Part shown: piece by piece, positions 25,737 to 34,058 of the stretch
Position numbering within the stretch: the first letter of the stretch is position 1
Layout: the number at the start of each line of letters is the position of its first letter
DNA from: Myxococcales bacterium
GTDB lineage: Bacteria > Myxococcota_A > Polyangia > Polyangiales > Polyangiaceae
Assembly (NCBI GenBank): GCA_016794345.1
Contig: JAEUKE010000192.1
Span: 27,096 to 91,095, forward strand
Length of the DNA: 64,000 nt
Direction of reading: 5' to 3'
Position numbers and translations under genes: made by a program
Notes under the pieces: model-generated
Seen by the model: the letters and a program-made list of their open reading frames with translations, nothing else
What the model was told of the DNA's origin: nothing
Database searches by the model: none

Positions 25737-27947
25737 TCAGCCGCCGGTCGGGAAACCGCGCTTGCGCAGCAGCGCCTTCACGTCCGGGTCGCGCCCGCGG
25801 AACTGGCGGTAGGCCTCGGCGCGGTCTGTGGAGTTGCCGGGCGCGAGGATGAACTTGCGCATCTTGTCCGCGGTGGTCTTGTCGAAGACGTCCCCCGCGC
25901 TCGTGAAGGCGTCGCGCGTGTCCGCGTCCATCACCTCCGACCAGAGGTAGCTGTAGTAGCCCGCCGAATAGGAGTCGCTGGTGAAGAGGTGGTTGAACTG
26001 CGGGAGCCGATGCCGCATCACGACCTCGGTGGGGGCGCCGATTCGCTTCAGCGTGTCGCGCTCGAATGCGTCGGGGTCGACCACGCCGTCAGCGAGGGTG
26101 TGGAGCTCCATGTCGACGATGGCCGCGGAGAGATACTCGACCGTCGCATAGCCCTGGTTGAACGTGCTCGACTTCATGATCTTGTCGACGAGCGCTTGTG
26201 GCATCGGCTTGCCCGTCTTCGCGTGTTTCGCGAAGCGGTCGAGGATGGGCCTGGTCAGCACCCACATCTCGTGGACCTGCGAGGGGTATTCGACGAAGTC
26301 GCGCGGGGTCACGGCGAGGCCGGGGTAGCTCACCTCCGAGAGCAGGCCGTGCAGCGCGTGGCCGAACTCGTGGAAGAGCGTCTGCGCGTCGTCGAGCGAG
26401 ATGAGCACGGGCTCACCCTTCGCGCCCTTGACGAAGTTGTTGTTGTTCGAGACGAGCGGCGTGCGCACCGTGCCCGTGAAGGTCTCGCGCCCCCGATAGT
26501 AGGTGGCCCAGGCGCCCGACCGCTTGTTCGCGCGCGCGAAATAGTCCCCATAAAAGAGGCCGACGTGTTTCCCGGCCTTGTCTTTGACCTCCCAGACGCG
26601 CACGCCCTCGAAGAACGTGGGGACCGTCCCGGTGATCTCGGTGAAGGTCAGGCCGTAGAGCTGCTCGGCCATGAAAAACGCCCCCGCGATCATGTTGTCG
26701 AGCTCGAAGTACGGCTTGATCTCGGATTGATCGAGGTCGTACTTCTTCTTGCGGACCTTGTCCGCGTAATGGAGGTAGTCCCACGGCTCGAACGCCGCGG
26801 CCTTGCCCGCGTCCTTCTCGAGGAGCGGCTTCATGTCGGCCACCTCCTCCTTCACGCGCAGGACGGCCGCCGGCCAGACCTTCATCATCAGCTCGCGCGC
26901 CTTGGCCGGGTCCTTCGCCATGGTGTCGGACATGCGCCAATGCGCATGGGACGCGTACCCGAGGAGCTTGGCGCGCTCGGCGCGGAGCTTCACGATCTTG
27001 GCGATGATGGCATTGGTGTCGTTCGCGCCGCCGTTGTCGCCGCGGCTCTTGAATGCCTTCCAGACCTTCTCGCGGAGATCGCGGCGCGAAGACGCCGCGA
27101 GGAACGGATCGACGCTCGACCGTGTGTTGGAGACGACCCATTTCCCTTCCAGGCCCTTCTCCTTGGCCGCGGCGGCGTAGCTCGCCTTGAGCGAGTCGGG
27201 CAGGCCCGCCAGGTCCTCCTTCTTCTCGAGGACGACCCAGGTGTTCTCGTCCGCGAGGACCTTGTTGCCGAAGTCCGAGAAGGCCACCGCGAGCTCCTGG
27301 TTGATCTCGCCCAGGCGCTTCTTCTGGTCGGCGTCGAGCTTCGCGCCGGCGCGCACGAAGGCGTCGTACGTCCGCTCGACGAGGCGCTTCTTCTCGGCGT
27401 CGAGCGAGGCGCGAGCCTCGTACACCGCCGCCACGCGAGCGAAGAGCGGGCCGTTGAAGACGATCTTGTCGCGGGCCTCGGCGATCTTCGGCGACCACTC
27501 GCGATCGACGGCCTGCACGTCCGGCGTGTTGAGGTTCGACGTGAGCACACCGAAGAGCGTCTCGGCGCGGTCCTGGTGGCGGCCCGAGTCCTCGAGCGGA
27601 ACGATCGTGTTGTCGAACGTCGCCGGCTCCGGGTTCGTGGCGATGACGTCGATCTCCGCCAGCATGACCGCGAGCCCGGCCTCGAACGCCTTGGGGAACG
27701 GCTCCGCCTTGACGCCGGCCCACGGGGGCACGCCGCCGAACGGGCCGCTCCAGACCGCGAGGGTGGGGTTCTTGTCCGCCGCCTCGCGCAGGCGGGCCAC
27801 CTCCGACTTGGCGGCGGCGTGACGCGCGGCCGCGTCCTCCGCGGGCTTGGCCGAGGACGGCGTGGCGGTGGGCTGGGTGGTGGCGGAGGGAGAGGCCGAG
27901 CAGGCCAGAAGGACGACGCCGAGCGTCGCGGTCACGATCGTGCGCAT
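25737..27947 (-). CDS. M3 family oligopeptidase (Dcp/thimet-type) lipoprotein
   Basis: 736 residues from ATG 27947, the typical size of Dcp-like peptidases plus a lipoprotein signal ending VVLLAC and a Ser/Thr/Ala/Pro linker. Zinc motif: TLFHEFGHALHGLL (HExxH), with the third ligand Glu expected in the downstream EYPSQVHEMWV. A preceding GRETFTGTVRTPLVSNNN and a late YSAGYYSYLWSEV are family-typical. It cleaves short peptides, here probably outside the inner membrane because of the lipidation signal, which is unusual since classical Dcp is periplasmic or cytosolic and not lipidated. It is transcribed on the same strand after the EamA gene. Confidence 0.92.
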   Translation of the reverse strand: MRTIVTATLGVVLLACSASPSATTQPTATPSSAKPAEDAAARHAAAKSEVARLREAADKNPTLAVWSGPFGGVPPWAGVKAEPFPKAFEAGLAVMLAEIDVIATNPEPATFDNTIVPLEDSGRHQDRAETLFGVLTSNLNTPDVQAVDREWSPKIAEARDKIVFNGPLFARVAAVYEARASLDAEKKRLVERTYDAFVRAGAKLDADQKKRLGEINQELAVAFSDFGNKVLADENTWVVLEKKEDLAGLPDSLKASYAAAAKEKGLEGKWVVSNTRSSVDPFLAASSRRDLREKVWKAFKSRGDNGGANDTNAIIAKIVKLRAERAKLLGYASHAHWRMSDTMAKDPAKARELMMKVWPAAVLRVKEEVADMKPLLEKDAGKAAAFEPWDYLHYADKVRKKKYDLDQSEIKPYFELDNMIAGAFFMAEQLYGLTFTEITGTVPTFFEGVRVWEVKDKAGKHVGLFYGDYFARANKRSGAWATYYRGRETFTGTVRTPLVSNNNNFVKGAKGEPVLISLDDAQTLFHEFGHALHGLLSEVSYPGLAVTPRDFVEYPSQVHEMWVLTRPILDRFAKHAKTGKPMPQALVDKIMKSSTFNQGYATVEYLSAAIVDMELHTLADGVVDPDAFERDTLKRIGAPTEVVMRHRLPQFNHLFTSDSYSAGYYSYLWSEVMDADTRDAFTSAGDVFDKTTADKMRKFILAPGNSTDRAEAYRQFRGRDPDVKALLRKRGFPTGG

Positions 27948-27978
27948 GCCGCTCTCTTTTCCGCGCGCTGCTCCGCCG

Positions 27979-28884
27979 TCAAGCGCGGGCGGCCCGCGCG
28001 CCCGCGCTGGCGGAAGAGACCGCGAGCACGGTGCCCGCGCCGATGACCAGGACCGAGCCGACGATCTGCGGCAAATCAGGCCTTTCGTGGAGGAAGACGA
28101 CCGACCCGACGAACCCCATCACCGTCCCGATGTAGCCGACCGCGCCGAGCCTCGCCGCCTCCGTGAGGGCGTACGCGCGCGTCATGGCGAGCTGCGCGAC
28201 ACCCCCTGACAGTCCCGTCACCAAGAGCCAGCCCGCGTCCTCGAGCGTGGGAACGCGGAACGAGAAGACGCCGAGCACCGCGTGCGCGACGAACGCGACG
28301 AGACCAAAGTGGAGCGCGATGGCCTCCGCGCTCTCCGGGGTGCCGCCCTCGCTACCGCTCCGCATCATGCGGAGGAACATCATCGCCAGAGCGGAGAACA
28401 CCGCGGCCAGGAGCGCGCAGATGGCCGGCCACGCAGCCACGTCGAGGTGGGTGCCCGCCACGAGCACCACGCCGGAGAAAGCCACGAGGAGGACCCCCCA
28501 GAGCACGCGCCCCGGCTCCTCACCCAGGATGCGCGGCGAGAGGAGCGCGATGAAGAGCGGCGCGGTCGCGAAGAGCGTGACCGCGGTGCTCACGCCGAGC
28601 TCGGGGGACGACACGGCATAGAAGGTCGAGAGCATGGCGCCGGTGCCCAGGAGGGAACGCGCCCACGAGAGTCCGCGGCGCTTGGTCTTGAGCGGCGAAC
28701 GGCGATGGAGCGCGACCAAGAGCGCGACACAGGCCCCGACCAGCGCGCGCGTGCCGCCGACGGTCGTCCACGAGGCGGAGCGCGAAGCCAGGCGCGCCGC
28801 GATCGTCATCACGGCGAAGAGAGTGTTGGCGAACGTGACCCAAGCGAGGCCGCGCAGCGCCGACGAGCGACTTGGGGTCGGCAC
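27979..28884 (-). CDS. EamA/DMT superfamily permease
   Basis: 301 residues from GTG 28884. Ten hydrophobic segments arranged as two five-helix EamA repeats are visible, beginning LAWVTFANTLFAVMTIAARL and with repeat-conserved elements AVTLFATAPLFIALLS and GAVGYIGTVMGFVGSVVFL. Proteins of this group export or import small metabolites (amino acids, sugars, metabolite waste); the substrate is unknown. It follows the his operon by 38 bp on the same strand, with only a weak hairpin between, so a histidine-related transport role is possible but not shown. Confidence 0.85.
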   Translation of the reverse strand: MPTPSRSSALRGLAWVTFANTLFAVMTIAARLASRSASWTTVGGTRALVGACVALLVALHRRSPLKTKRRGLSWARSLLGTGAMLSTFYAVSSPELGVSTAVTLFATAPLFIALLSPRILGEEPGRVLWGVLLVAFSGVVLVAGTHLDVAAWPAICALLAAVFSALAMMFLRMMRSGSEGGTPESAEAIALHFGLVAFVAHAVLGVFSFRVPTLEDAGWLLVTGLSGGVAQLAMTRAYALTEAARLGAVGYIGTVMGFVGSVVFLHERPDLPQIVGSVLVIGAGTVLAVSSASAGARAARA

Positions 28885-28896
28885 GCCGACCAGGTA

Positions 28897-28914
28897 GCAC
28901 GGATGAAACCGTGC
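28897..28914 (-). terminator. Weak hairpin after the his operon
   Basis: GCACGG-ATGAAA-CCGTGC gives a 6-bp stem with a 6-nt loop in the 38-bp gap between hisIE and the EamA gene. Without a T-run it may only partly terminate, so some read-through into the transporter is likely. Confidence 0.35.
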
Positions 28915-28922
28915 GCAACGCG

Positions 28923-29528
28923 TCAGCTCTTCGCGCGCGCCTCGAGCACCTTGCGCACCTCGTCGAAGCCTATGCCGGCCGCGCGGAGCGCCACCATGAC
29001 GTGATAGACGACGTCCGCTGCCTCTTCCGCGGCGCGCGCCTGGTCGCCGTCCGCCAAGGCAACCACGAGCTCGCTCGCCTCCTCGCCGATCTTCTTCAGC
29101 CGGAGGTTGCGGTCGGCGAGCAACCGGCGCGTGTACGACGGCCTGGCCGCGCCGTCCTCCGGAGCTGCGGCGCGCGCCGCGATTGTCGCGTCCAGCGCTC
29201 GGAGCGCGTCGAGGGGCGGGTCACCGAAGCAGGTGACCTGCCCGGTGTGACACGCGGGGCCCGCGGGCTCCACGCGCGCGAGGATCGCGTCGGAGTCACA
29301 GTCCGCCGAGAGGTCGACGACGCGCATGACGTTCCCGCTCGTCTCGCCCTTCTTCCAGAGACCCCGCCGGCGTGAGAAGAAATGGAGCTCGCCGGTCGCC
29401 AGCGTCCTCTCGATGGCCTCCCGATTGGCGAAGGCCACCATGAGCACCGCGCCTGTCGACGCGCCCTGCGCGACGACGCTGACGAGGCCGTTACCCTTCT
29501 CGAAGTCGATCGTCTCGATGTCGATCAC
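28923..29528 (-). CDS. hisI: Bifunctional phosphoribosyl-AMP cyclohydrolase/phosphoribosyl-ATP pyrophosphohydrolase HisIE
   Basis: 201 residues from GTG 29528, which overlaps the hisN stop (GTGA). The N-terminal ~110 residues are HisI: GAVLMVAFANREA, LHFFSRRRGLWKKGETSGN, DCDSDA and CHTG contain the zinc ligands. The C-terminal ~80 are HisE: SYTRRLLADRNLRLKKIGEEASELVVAL (pieces) and EEAADVVYHVMVAL, the MazG-like hydrolase helices. Together they carry out steps 2 and 3 of histidine synthesis. Last gene of the operon. Confidence 0.95.
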   Translation of the reverse strand: MIDIETIDFEKGNGLVSVVAQGASTGAVLMVAFANREAIERTLATGELHFFSRRRGLWKKGETSGNVMRVVDLSADCDSDAILARVEPAGPACHTGQVTCFGDPPLDALRALDATIAARAAAPEDGAARPSYTRRLLADRNLRLKKIGEEASELVVALADGDQARAAEEAADVVYHVMVALRAAGIGFDEVRKVLEARAKS

Positions 29529-30319
29529 GTTTCCCTCTGCACCGGCACACCCAGGATCTCGCGTGCGGCACCGGCCACCGCACGATTGGTCGCGACGAGG
29601 CCGCGGCCGAACCCGGTCCGCTTGCCGTCCCAGTCCGTGATGACGCCCCCCGCCTCCTCGATGATGGGAATGAAACACGCGGCGTCCCAGGGGCTGAGCC
29701 GCCCGTCCGTCATCAGCTCGGCGCGGCCGGTGGCGACGAGGTAATAGCCGAAGCAGTCGCCCCAGGTCCGCGCGAGCCGCGCGGCGCCTGCCAGCGAACG
29801 CCACGGCGCTGCGCACTCGGGCGCGTCCAGGAATCGCTCGTCCGTCGTCAGCACGAGCGCATCGGCGACGCTGCTGACGCTGGAGACGCCCGCGCGCCCG
29901 CCCTCCACCACGACGCCCGCGCCGGGGGCCGCCGCGATGGCCTCTGCCGTGACGGGGAACCGCGCCGCGCCGGCGAGGACGGTGTCGCCTTCCACGAGGG
30001 CCACGAGCGATCCCCAGAGCGGCGCGCCGGCGAGGAACGACTTGGTGCCGTCGATCGGGTCGATGCACCACTTGCGCTTGGCGTCCGGCCGCGTCTCGCC
30101 GAGCTCCTCGCCGAGCACGCCGTCCTCGGGGAAATAACGCTGGAGGAACGCACGGGCCGCCTGCTCCGAGGCACGGTCGGCGTGGGAGACGGGGGAGCCG
30201 TCCGCCTTGGTCTCGATGCGCAGCCGCTCGCCGCGCACGTGGGCCTTGTAATACGAGAGGGCGACGTCGCCGGTGAGCTTGGCGACCTCGATGGCTGCTT
30301 CCAGGAGGGATTGGGTCAT
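29525..30319 (-). CDS. hisN: Histidinol-phosphatase, inositol-monophosphatase type (HisN)
   Basis: 264 residues from ATG 30319. IMPase-fold metal-binding motifs: E in GEELGE, D-P-I-D-G-T in WCIDPIDGTKSF, and the second acidic site in LSPWDAACFIPIIEEAGG. In a his operon this family removes phosphate from histidinol phosphate (step 8), as first described for actinobacterial HisN, replacing the HAD-type domain of enteric HisB. Fits the operon, in which hisB encodes only the dehydratase. Both ends overlap neighbours by 4 nt. Confidence 0.88.
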   Translation of the reverse strand: MTQSLLEAAIEVAKLTGDVALSYYKAHVRGERLRIETKADGSPVSHADRASEQAARAFLQRYFPEDGVLGEELGETRPDAKRKWCIDPIDGTKSFLAGAPLWGSLVALVEGDTVLAGAARFPVTAEAIAAAPGAGVVVEGGRAGVSSVSSVADALVLTTDERFLDAPECAAPWRSLAGAARLARTWGDCFGYYLVATGRAELMTDGRLSPWDAACFIPIIEEAGGVITDWDGKRTGFGRGLVATNRAVAGAAREILGVPVQRET

Positions 30320-31107
30320 GTCGTCGACTCTCCGCGAATGGGGACGCCTCGTGCCCGCGCTTCCATCTTGATGGATGAGACCGTCGTGCGCCCGTCGTGG
30401 ACGATCCCCGCGACGAGCGCTGCGTCCGCGCCCGTGCGGACGAGGGCCTCGGCGACGTGGGCGGGGCTCCCGGCGCCGCCCGACGCGACGACGGGTACGC
30501 TGACTGCAGAGGAGACCGCGCTCGTCAGCTCGAGCTCGTAGCCGGTCTGACTGCCGTCTCGATCGATGCTGGTGAGGAGGATCTCGCCTGCGCCGAGGGA
30601 CACACCGCGCTTCGCCCATTCGATCGCGTCGAGCTCGGTGGCGCGGCGGCCGCCGTGGGTGAAGACGCGGTACCCGGAGGGCACCGCGTCGCTCGGCGAT
30701 TCGCGCTTCGCGTCGATGCTGAGGACGACACACTGGGCGCCGAAGCGCAGGGAGGCGCGCGTGAGCAGGTCGGGATCGGCGACGGCTGCCGTGTTCACGG
30801 CGACCTTGTCCGCCCCGGCGCGGAGGACACGCGCCACGTCCTCCACGGTGCGCACGCCGCCCCCCACCGTGAGCGGCACGAACAGGACCTCCGCGGTGCG
30901 CCTCACGACGTCGAGCATGGTATCGCGGCCCTCGTTGCTCGCCGAGACGTCGAGGAACACGACCTCGTCGGCGCCCTCCGCCTCGTACCGCGCCGCGAGA
31001 GCGACGGGATCCCCGACGTCGCGCAGACCTTCGAACCGAACGCCCTTCACGACTCGACCGCGGTCGACGTCGAGGCAGACGACGATCCGTCGCAACAGGG
31101 CGCTCAC
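30316..31107 (-). CDS. hisF: Imidazole glycerol phosphate synthase, cyclase subunit HisF
   Basis: 263 residues from GTG 31107, overlapping the hisB stop. TIM-barrel with RIVVCLDVDRGRVVKGVRF (catalytic Asp11 region), FLDVSAS, PLTVGGGVRT, ADKVAVNTAAV, ILLTSIDRDGSQTGYE (catalytic Asp130 region) and VVASGGAGS. It receives ammonia from HisH and closes the imidazole ring. The phosphate-binding glycines are intact. Confidence 0.97.
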   Translation of the reverse strand: MSALLRRIVVCLDVDRGRVVKGVRFEGLRDVGDPVALAARYEAEGADEVVFLDVSASNEGRDTMLDVVRRTAEVLFVPLTVGGGVRTVEDVARVLRAGADKVAVNTAAVADPDLLTRASLRFGAQCVVLSIDAKRESPSDAVPSGYRVFTHGGRRATELDAIEWAKRGVSLGAGEILLTSIDRDGSQTGYELELTSAVSSAVSVPVVASGGAGSPAHVAEALVRTGADAALVAGIVHDGRTTVSSIKMEARARGVPIRGESTT

Positions 31108-31667
31108 GGCACGTCCTCCTCCACGAGCTCGACGGCGCCCTTGGTGCTGAAGATCTCGCCCCCCGTGTCGGCGAGCGCCTGACGCAGGGCGAGCCCGGTC
31201 GCCTTGAACGCGGCCTCGATGACGTGGTGACGGTCCTTGCCTCGCAGCACGCGGACATGCAGGCTCGCGCCGAGCGAGTCCGCGAGGGACCGCAGCACGT
31301 GGGTGTAGAGCCGGTTCGGGAGCTCGCCCTCGAAGTAGGAGCGTCCCCCCACGTCGATGACCGCCTGCACCAGCGCGTCGTCCATCGGGATCGTCCGCTC
31401 ACCATAACGCGCGGCGGCGGCCGGAGTGATGCTGCGCACCGCTCGACCCAGCGCTATCGCCACGTCTTCCATGATGTGGTGACGAAGATCGCCCTCCGCA
31501 CGCAGCCTGAGATCGAGGCCGCCATAACGAGCGAGCGCGGTCAACATGTGATCGAAGAACGGGAGCGTCGTCGACACCTCGACGTGACCGAGCCCGCGCT
31601 CCGCGCTGCGCCCGACGACGATTTCGATCTGCGTCTCCTTCGACCTCCGGACGATCTTCTTCTTCAT
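31104..31667 (-). CDS. hisB: Imidazoleglycerol-phosphate dehydratase HisB (monofunctional)
   Basis: 187 residues from ATG 31667. IGPD motifs: FFDHMLTALARYGGLDL and DLRHHIMEDVAIALGRA (Mn-binding His/Glu set), and a symmetric C-terminal half with THVLRSLADSL and RGKDRHHVIEAAFKA. There is no fused histidinol-phosphatase domain, consistent with the separate hisN gene. Its position between hisA and hisF differs from the common hisB-H-A-F order. It overlaps hisA and hisF by 4 nt each. Confidence 0.96.
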   Translation of the reverse strand: MKKKIVRRSKETQIEIVVGRSAERGLGHVEVSTTLPFFDHMLTALARYGGLDLRLRAEGDLRHHIMEDVAIALGRAVRSITPAAAARYGERTIPMDDALVQAVIDVGGRSYFEGELPNRLYTHVLRSLADSLGASLHVRVLRGKDRHHVIEAAFKATGLALRQALADTGGEIFSTKGAVELVEEDVP

Positions 31668-32398
31668 GATTGCAGCTCCCCAGATGCCGATCCGTACCTC
31701 GCGGCGACGCGCTCGAGGTCGAGCGCGCCGGTGTAGAGCGCCATTCCGATCACGGCGCCGACGCAGCCGGCAGCCTCCAGCTCCTCCAGGTCCGCGAGGG
31801 AGCGGATGCCACCCGAAGCGAAGAGCGGCGCGGCCGTGACGTCGCGCAGCTCCTGGTACAGCTTCACGTCCGGTCCGCCGAGCGCACCTTCCAGGTGCAC
31901 GGCCGTGACGAGGAGACCGGCGAGCGGCAACGTCGCGAGCTCCTTCGCGAGGTCGGTCACGTGCCGGCCGGCTCCCTCCGCCCAGCCGCGAACGAGCACC
32001 TCCCGCTCGCGAACGTCGATCGCCACGACGACGCGCCCGGGCCGGCGCGCGGCGAGCTCCGCTCGGAATGTGGGGTCCTCCACCGCACGCGTCCCGACGA
32101 CGACGCGCTCGGCGCCGAGATCGAGCAGCGCCTCGGCGCGCTCGATCGTGCGAACGCCGCCGCCCACCTGCACGACGAGCCCGCTCTCGCGGACCAACCG
32201 ATCGACGAGGCCGGTGTTGTCGCCGCGGCCCGTGGCCGCGTCCAGATCCACGACGTGGAGGGAGGAAAACCCCGCGTCGCGAAAGCGCCTCGCCTGACCG
32301 AGGACGTCCGTGATCCTGACGCGCTCGGCGTCGTATTCGCCGCCGACGAGCTGGACACACGCGCCCTCCCGGAGATCGATCGCGGGCAGGGCGATCAT
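31664..32398 (-). CDS. hisA: ProFAR isomerase HisA
   Basis: 244 residues from ATG 32398. TIM-barrel with ALPAIDLREGACVQL (catalytic Asp8 region), HVVDLDAATGRGDN, VQVGGGVRT, ERVVVGTRAVED, a mid-barrel ILVTAVHLEGALGGPD (in place of the IxxTxIxxDG loop) and LFASGGIRSLADL. The usual T-x-I-x-x-D-G pattern near catalytic Asp127 reads TAVHLEG here, so the second acid is Glu, not Asp. The operon context leaves little doubt about identity. Confidence 0.92.
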   Translation of the reverse strand: MIALPAIDLREGACVQLVGGEYDAERVRITDVLGQARRFRDAGFSSLHVVDLDAATGRGDNTGLVDRLVRESGLVVQVGGGVRTIERAEALLDLGAERVVVGTRAVEDPTFRAELAARRPGRVVVAIDVREREVLVRGWAEGAGRHVTDLAKELATLPLAGLLVTAVHLEGALGGPDVKLYQELRDVTAAPLFASGGIRSLADLEELEAAGCVGAVIGMALYTGALDLERVAARYGSASGELQS

Positions 32399-32991
32399 GT
32401 CGTCACCTCACGCACGATCGTGCCCAAGAGCGCGACTCCCTCCGCCGAGCTCTTCTCGGGGTGGAACTGGCAGCCCACCGTGTTCGCGTGCCGAACGACG
32501 GCGGGGAACGTGTCCCCTTCCAACGTGGTCGTCGCCAGGACGTCCTCCTGCCGCTCCGCGCGGCAGGCGAACGAATGGGCGTAGTAGACGGCCCGCGGCC
32601 AGGGCCACGCGGGAGCGTGCGGCGCCGGACGGACGGGGCTCCACCCCATGTGTGGGGTGCGCGCCGTCGCGAGCTTGGTCACGCGGCCGGGGACGAGGCC
32701 GATTCCGTCGCCCTCCCCTTCTTCGCTGCTCTCGAAGAGGAGCTGCATCCCGAGGCAGACCCCGATGCACGGGAAGCCGTCCGCCAGGGCCTTGCGGATC
32801 TCCCCACGAAACGAGGCGAGCCGCGTGGCCGCAGGCGTGAATGCGCCGACGCCTGGCAACACGACGAGCTCGCCGTCGAGCGCGCGCGACACGTCGGTCT
32901 CGACGACGACCTCGGCATTCGTCGCGGCGGCGAGCGCCTTCTCGAGCGAGTGCAGGTTGCCCACGCCGAGATCGAGGAGGGTGATTCGCAT
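32395..32991 (-). CDS. hisH: Imidazole glycerol phosphate synthase, glutaminase subunit HisH
   Basis: 198 residues from ATG 32991, which shares one base with the hisC stop (TGATG). Class I glutamine amidotransferase triad: nucleophile in GVCLGMQLLFESSEEG, and His/Glu in GCQFHPEKSS. The N-terminal LLDLGVGNLHSLEKAL and ELVVLPGVGAF (oxyanion-loop PGVG) are HisH-specific. Supplies ammonia to HisF. Confidence 0.96.
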   Translation of the reverse strand: MRITLLDLGVGNLHSLEKALAAATNAEVVVETDVSRALDGELVVLPGVGAFTPAATRLASFRGEIRKALADGFPCIGVCLGMQLLFESSEEGEGDGIGLVPGRVTKLATARTPHMGWSPVRPAPHAPAWPWPRAVYYAHSFACRAERQEDVLATTTLEGDTFPAVVRHANTVGCQFHPEKSSAEGVALLGTIVREVTT

Positions 32992-34058
32992 CAGAGCACC
33001 TCGCGAAGCGCGGCGACCGCGGGCGCCATGAGCTCCCACGGGCCGATCGAGATGCGGAGGGCGTCGCCGATTCCGGCCAGGCCTTCGAATGGTCGAACCG
33101 CCACGCCCTTCTCCCGGAGCGCGGCCGCCTTGGCCTTGGCGCCCGAGATCGGGACGAGCACGAAGTTCGACGACGTCGGCAAGGGCGCCAGCCCGAGCTC
33201 CTCGAGCGCGCGAATGAATGGATCACGCGCCGCGACGACCTCCGCGATGCCCCGCTCGACCCAGGCCCGATCGTGATCGATGGCGGCGACGGCCATTCGC
33301 TCGGCGAGCCCGGTGACCTTGTAGGGACCGCGCGACTTCTCGACCTCCGCCACGAGCTCGGGCGCGCCGACCGCGTACCCCACGCGCAGACCGGCCATTC
33401 CGAAGGCCTTGGAGAGGGTACGCGCGACGAGGAGCCGGCCCTCGCCCTTGGCGCGGCGAACCAGAGACTCCCCCGCGTATTCGACGTAGGCCTCGTCGAC
33501 GATCACGAGCCCCGGCGCCGCCTGGATGACGTGTTCGATCGCCTCCCGCGAGGCGAGCGTGCCGGTCGGGTTGTTCGGCGTACAGACGTAGATGATCTTG
33601 GCCTTCGTCGCGAGGAGCCCCTCCGCGTCGATATCGTACCCGCGGTCCGAGCCGAGCAGCGGCACGGGCTTCGGCACGAGGCCGTTCATGTGCCCGAAAT
33701 ACGGGAGCATCGCGAAGGTCGGCTCGGGGAAAGCGAGCGCGTCACCCGTCTCGGCGAACGCGCGGATCGCCGAGTCGAGCACGTCGTCGCTGCCGCAGCC
33801 GGTCACGATCTCGTCCGGGCCCACACCCAGCCAATCCGACAGGGCTCGCTTGAGATCGGCGCCATAGTGGCTCGGGTAACGCGCGTAGATCTCCGGGCCG
33901 GCGTCTCGAGCGACGGCGAGCGCGGCAGGCGGGACGCCGCGCTGGTTCGTGTTGTCGGAGAGGTCGAGGGCGACCGGAGCCCGCACCGACGTGTAGAGGC
34001 TCATCCGGCGGTAGCTCGGCCGGACGAGGTCGGCCGCGCGAGGTTTGTCTGCGGTCAT
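32991..34058 (-). CDS. hisC: Histidinol-phosphate aminotransferase HisC
   Basis: 355 residues from ATG 34058. Fold type I PLP aminotransferase: DLSDNTNQRGVPP, GCGSDDVLDSAIRAF (phosphate cup), YVCTPNNPTGT, VDEAYVEYAGES, LSKAFGMAGLRVGYA (Schiff-base Lys in SKAFG) and a C-terminal LRISIGPWE. Converts imidazole-acetol phosphate to histidinol phosphate. It overlaps hisD by 4 nt. Confidence 0.95.
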   Translation of the reverse strand: MTADKPRAADLVRPSYRRMSLYTSVRAPVALDLSDNTNQRGVPPAALAVARDAGPEIYARYPSHYGADLKRALSDWLGVGPDEIVTGCGSDDVLDSAIRAFAETGDALAFPEPTFAMLPYFGHMNGLVPKPVPLLGSDRGYDIDAEGLLATKAKIIYVCTPNNPTGTLASREAIEHVIQAAPGLVIVDEAYVEYAGESLVRRAKGEGRLLVARTLSKAFGMAGLRVGYAVGAPELVAEVEKSRGPYKVTGLAERMAVAAIDHDRAWVERGIAEVVAARDPFIRALEELGLAPLPTSSNFVLVPISGAKAKAAALREKGVAVRPFEGLAGIGDALRISIGPWELMAPAVAALREVL

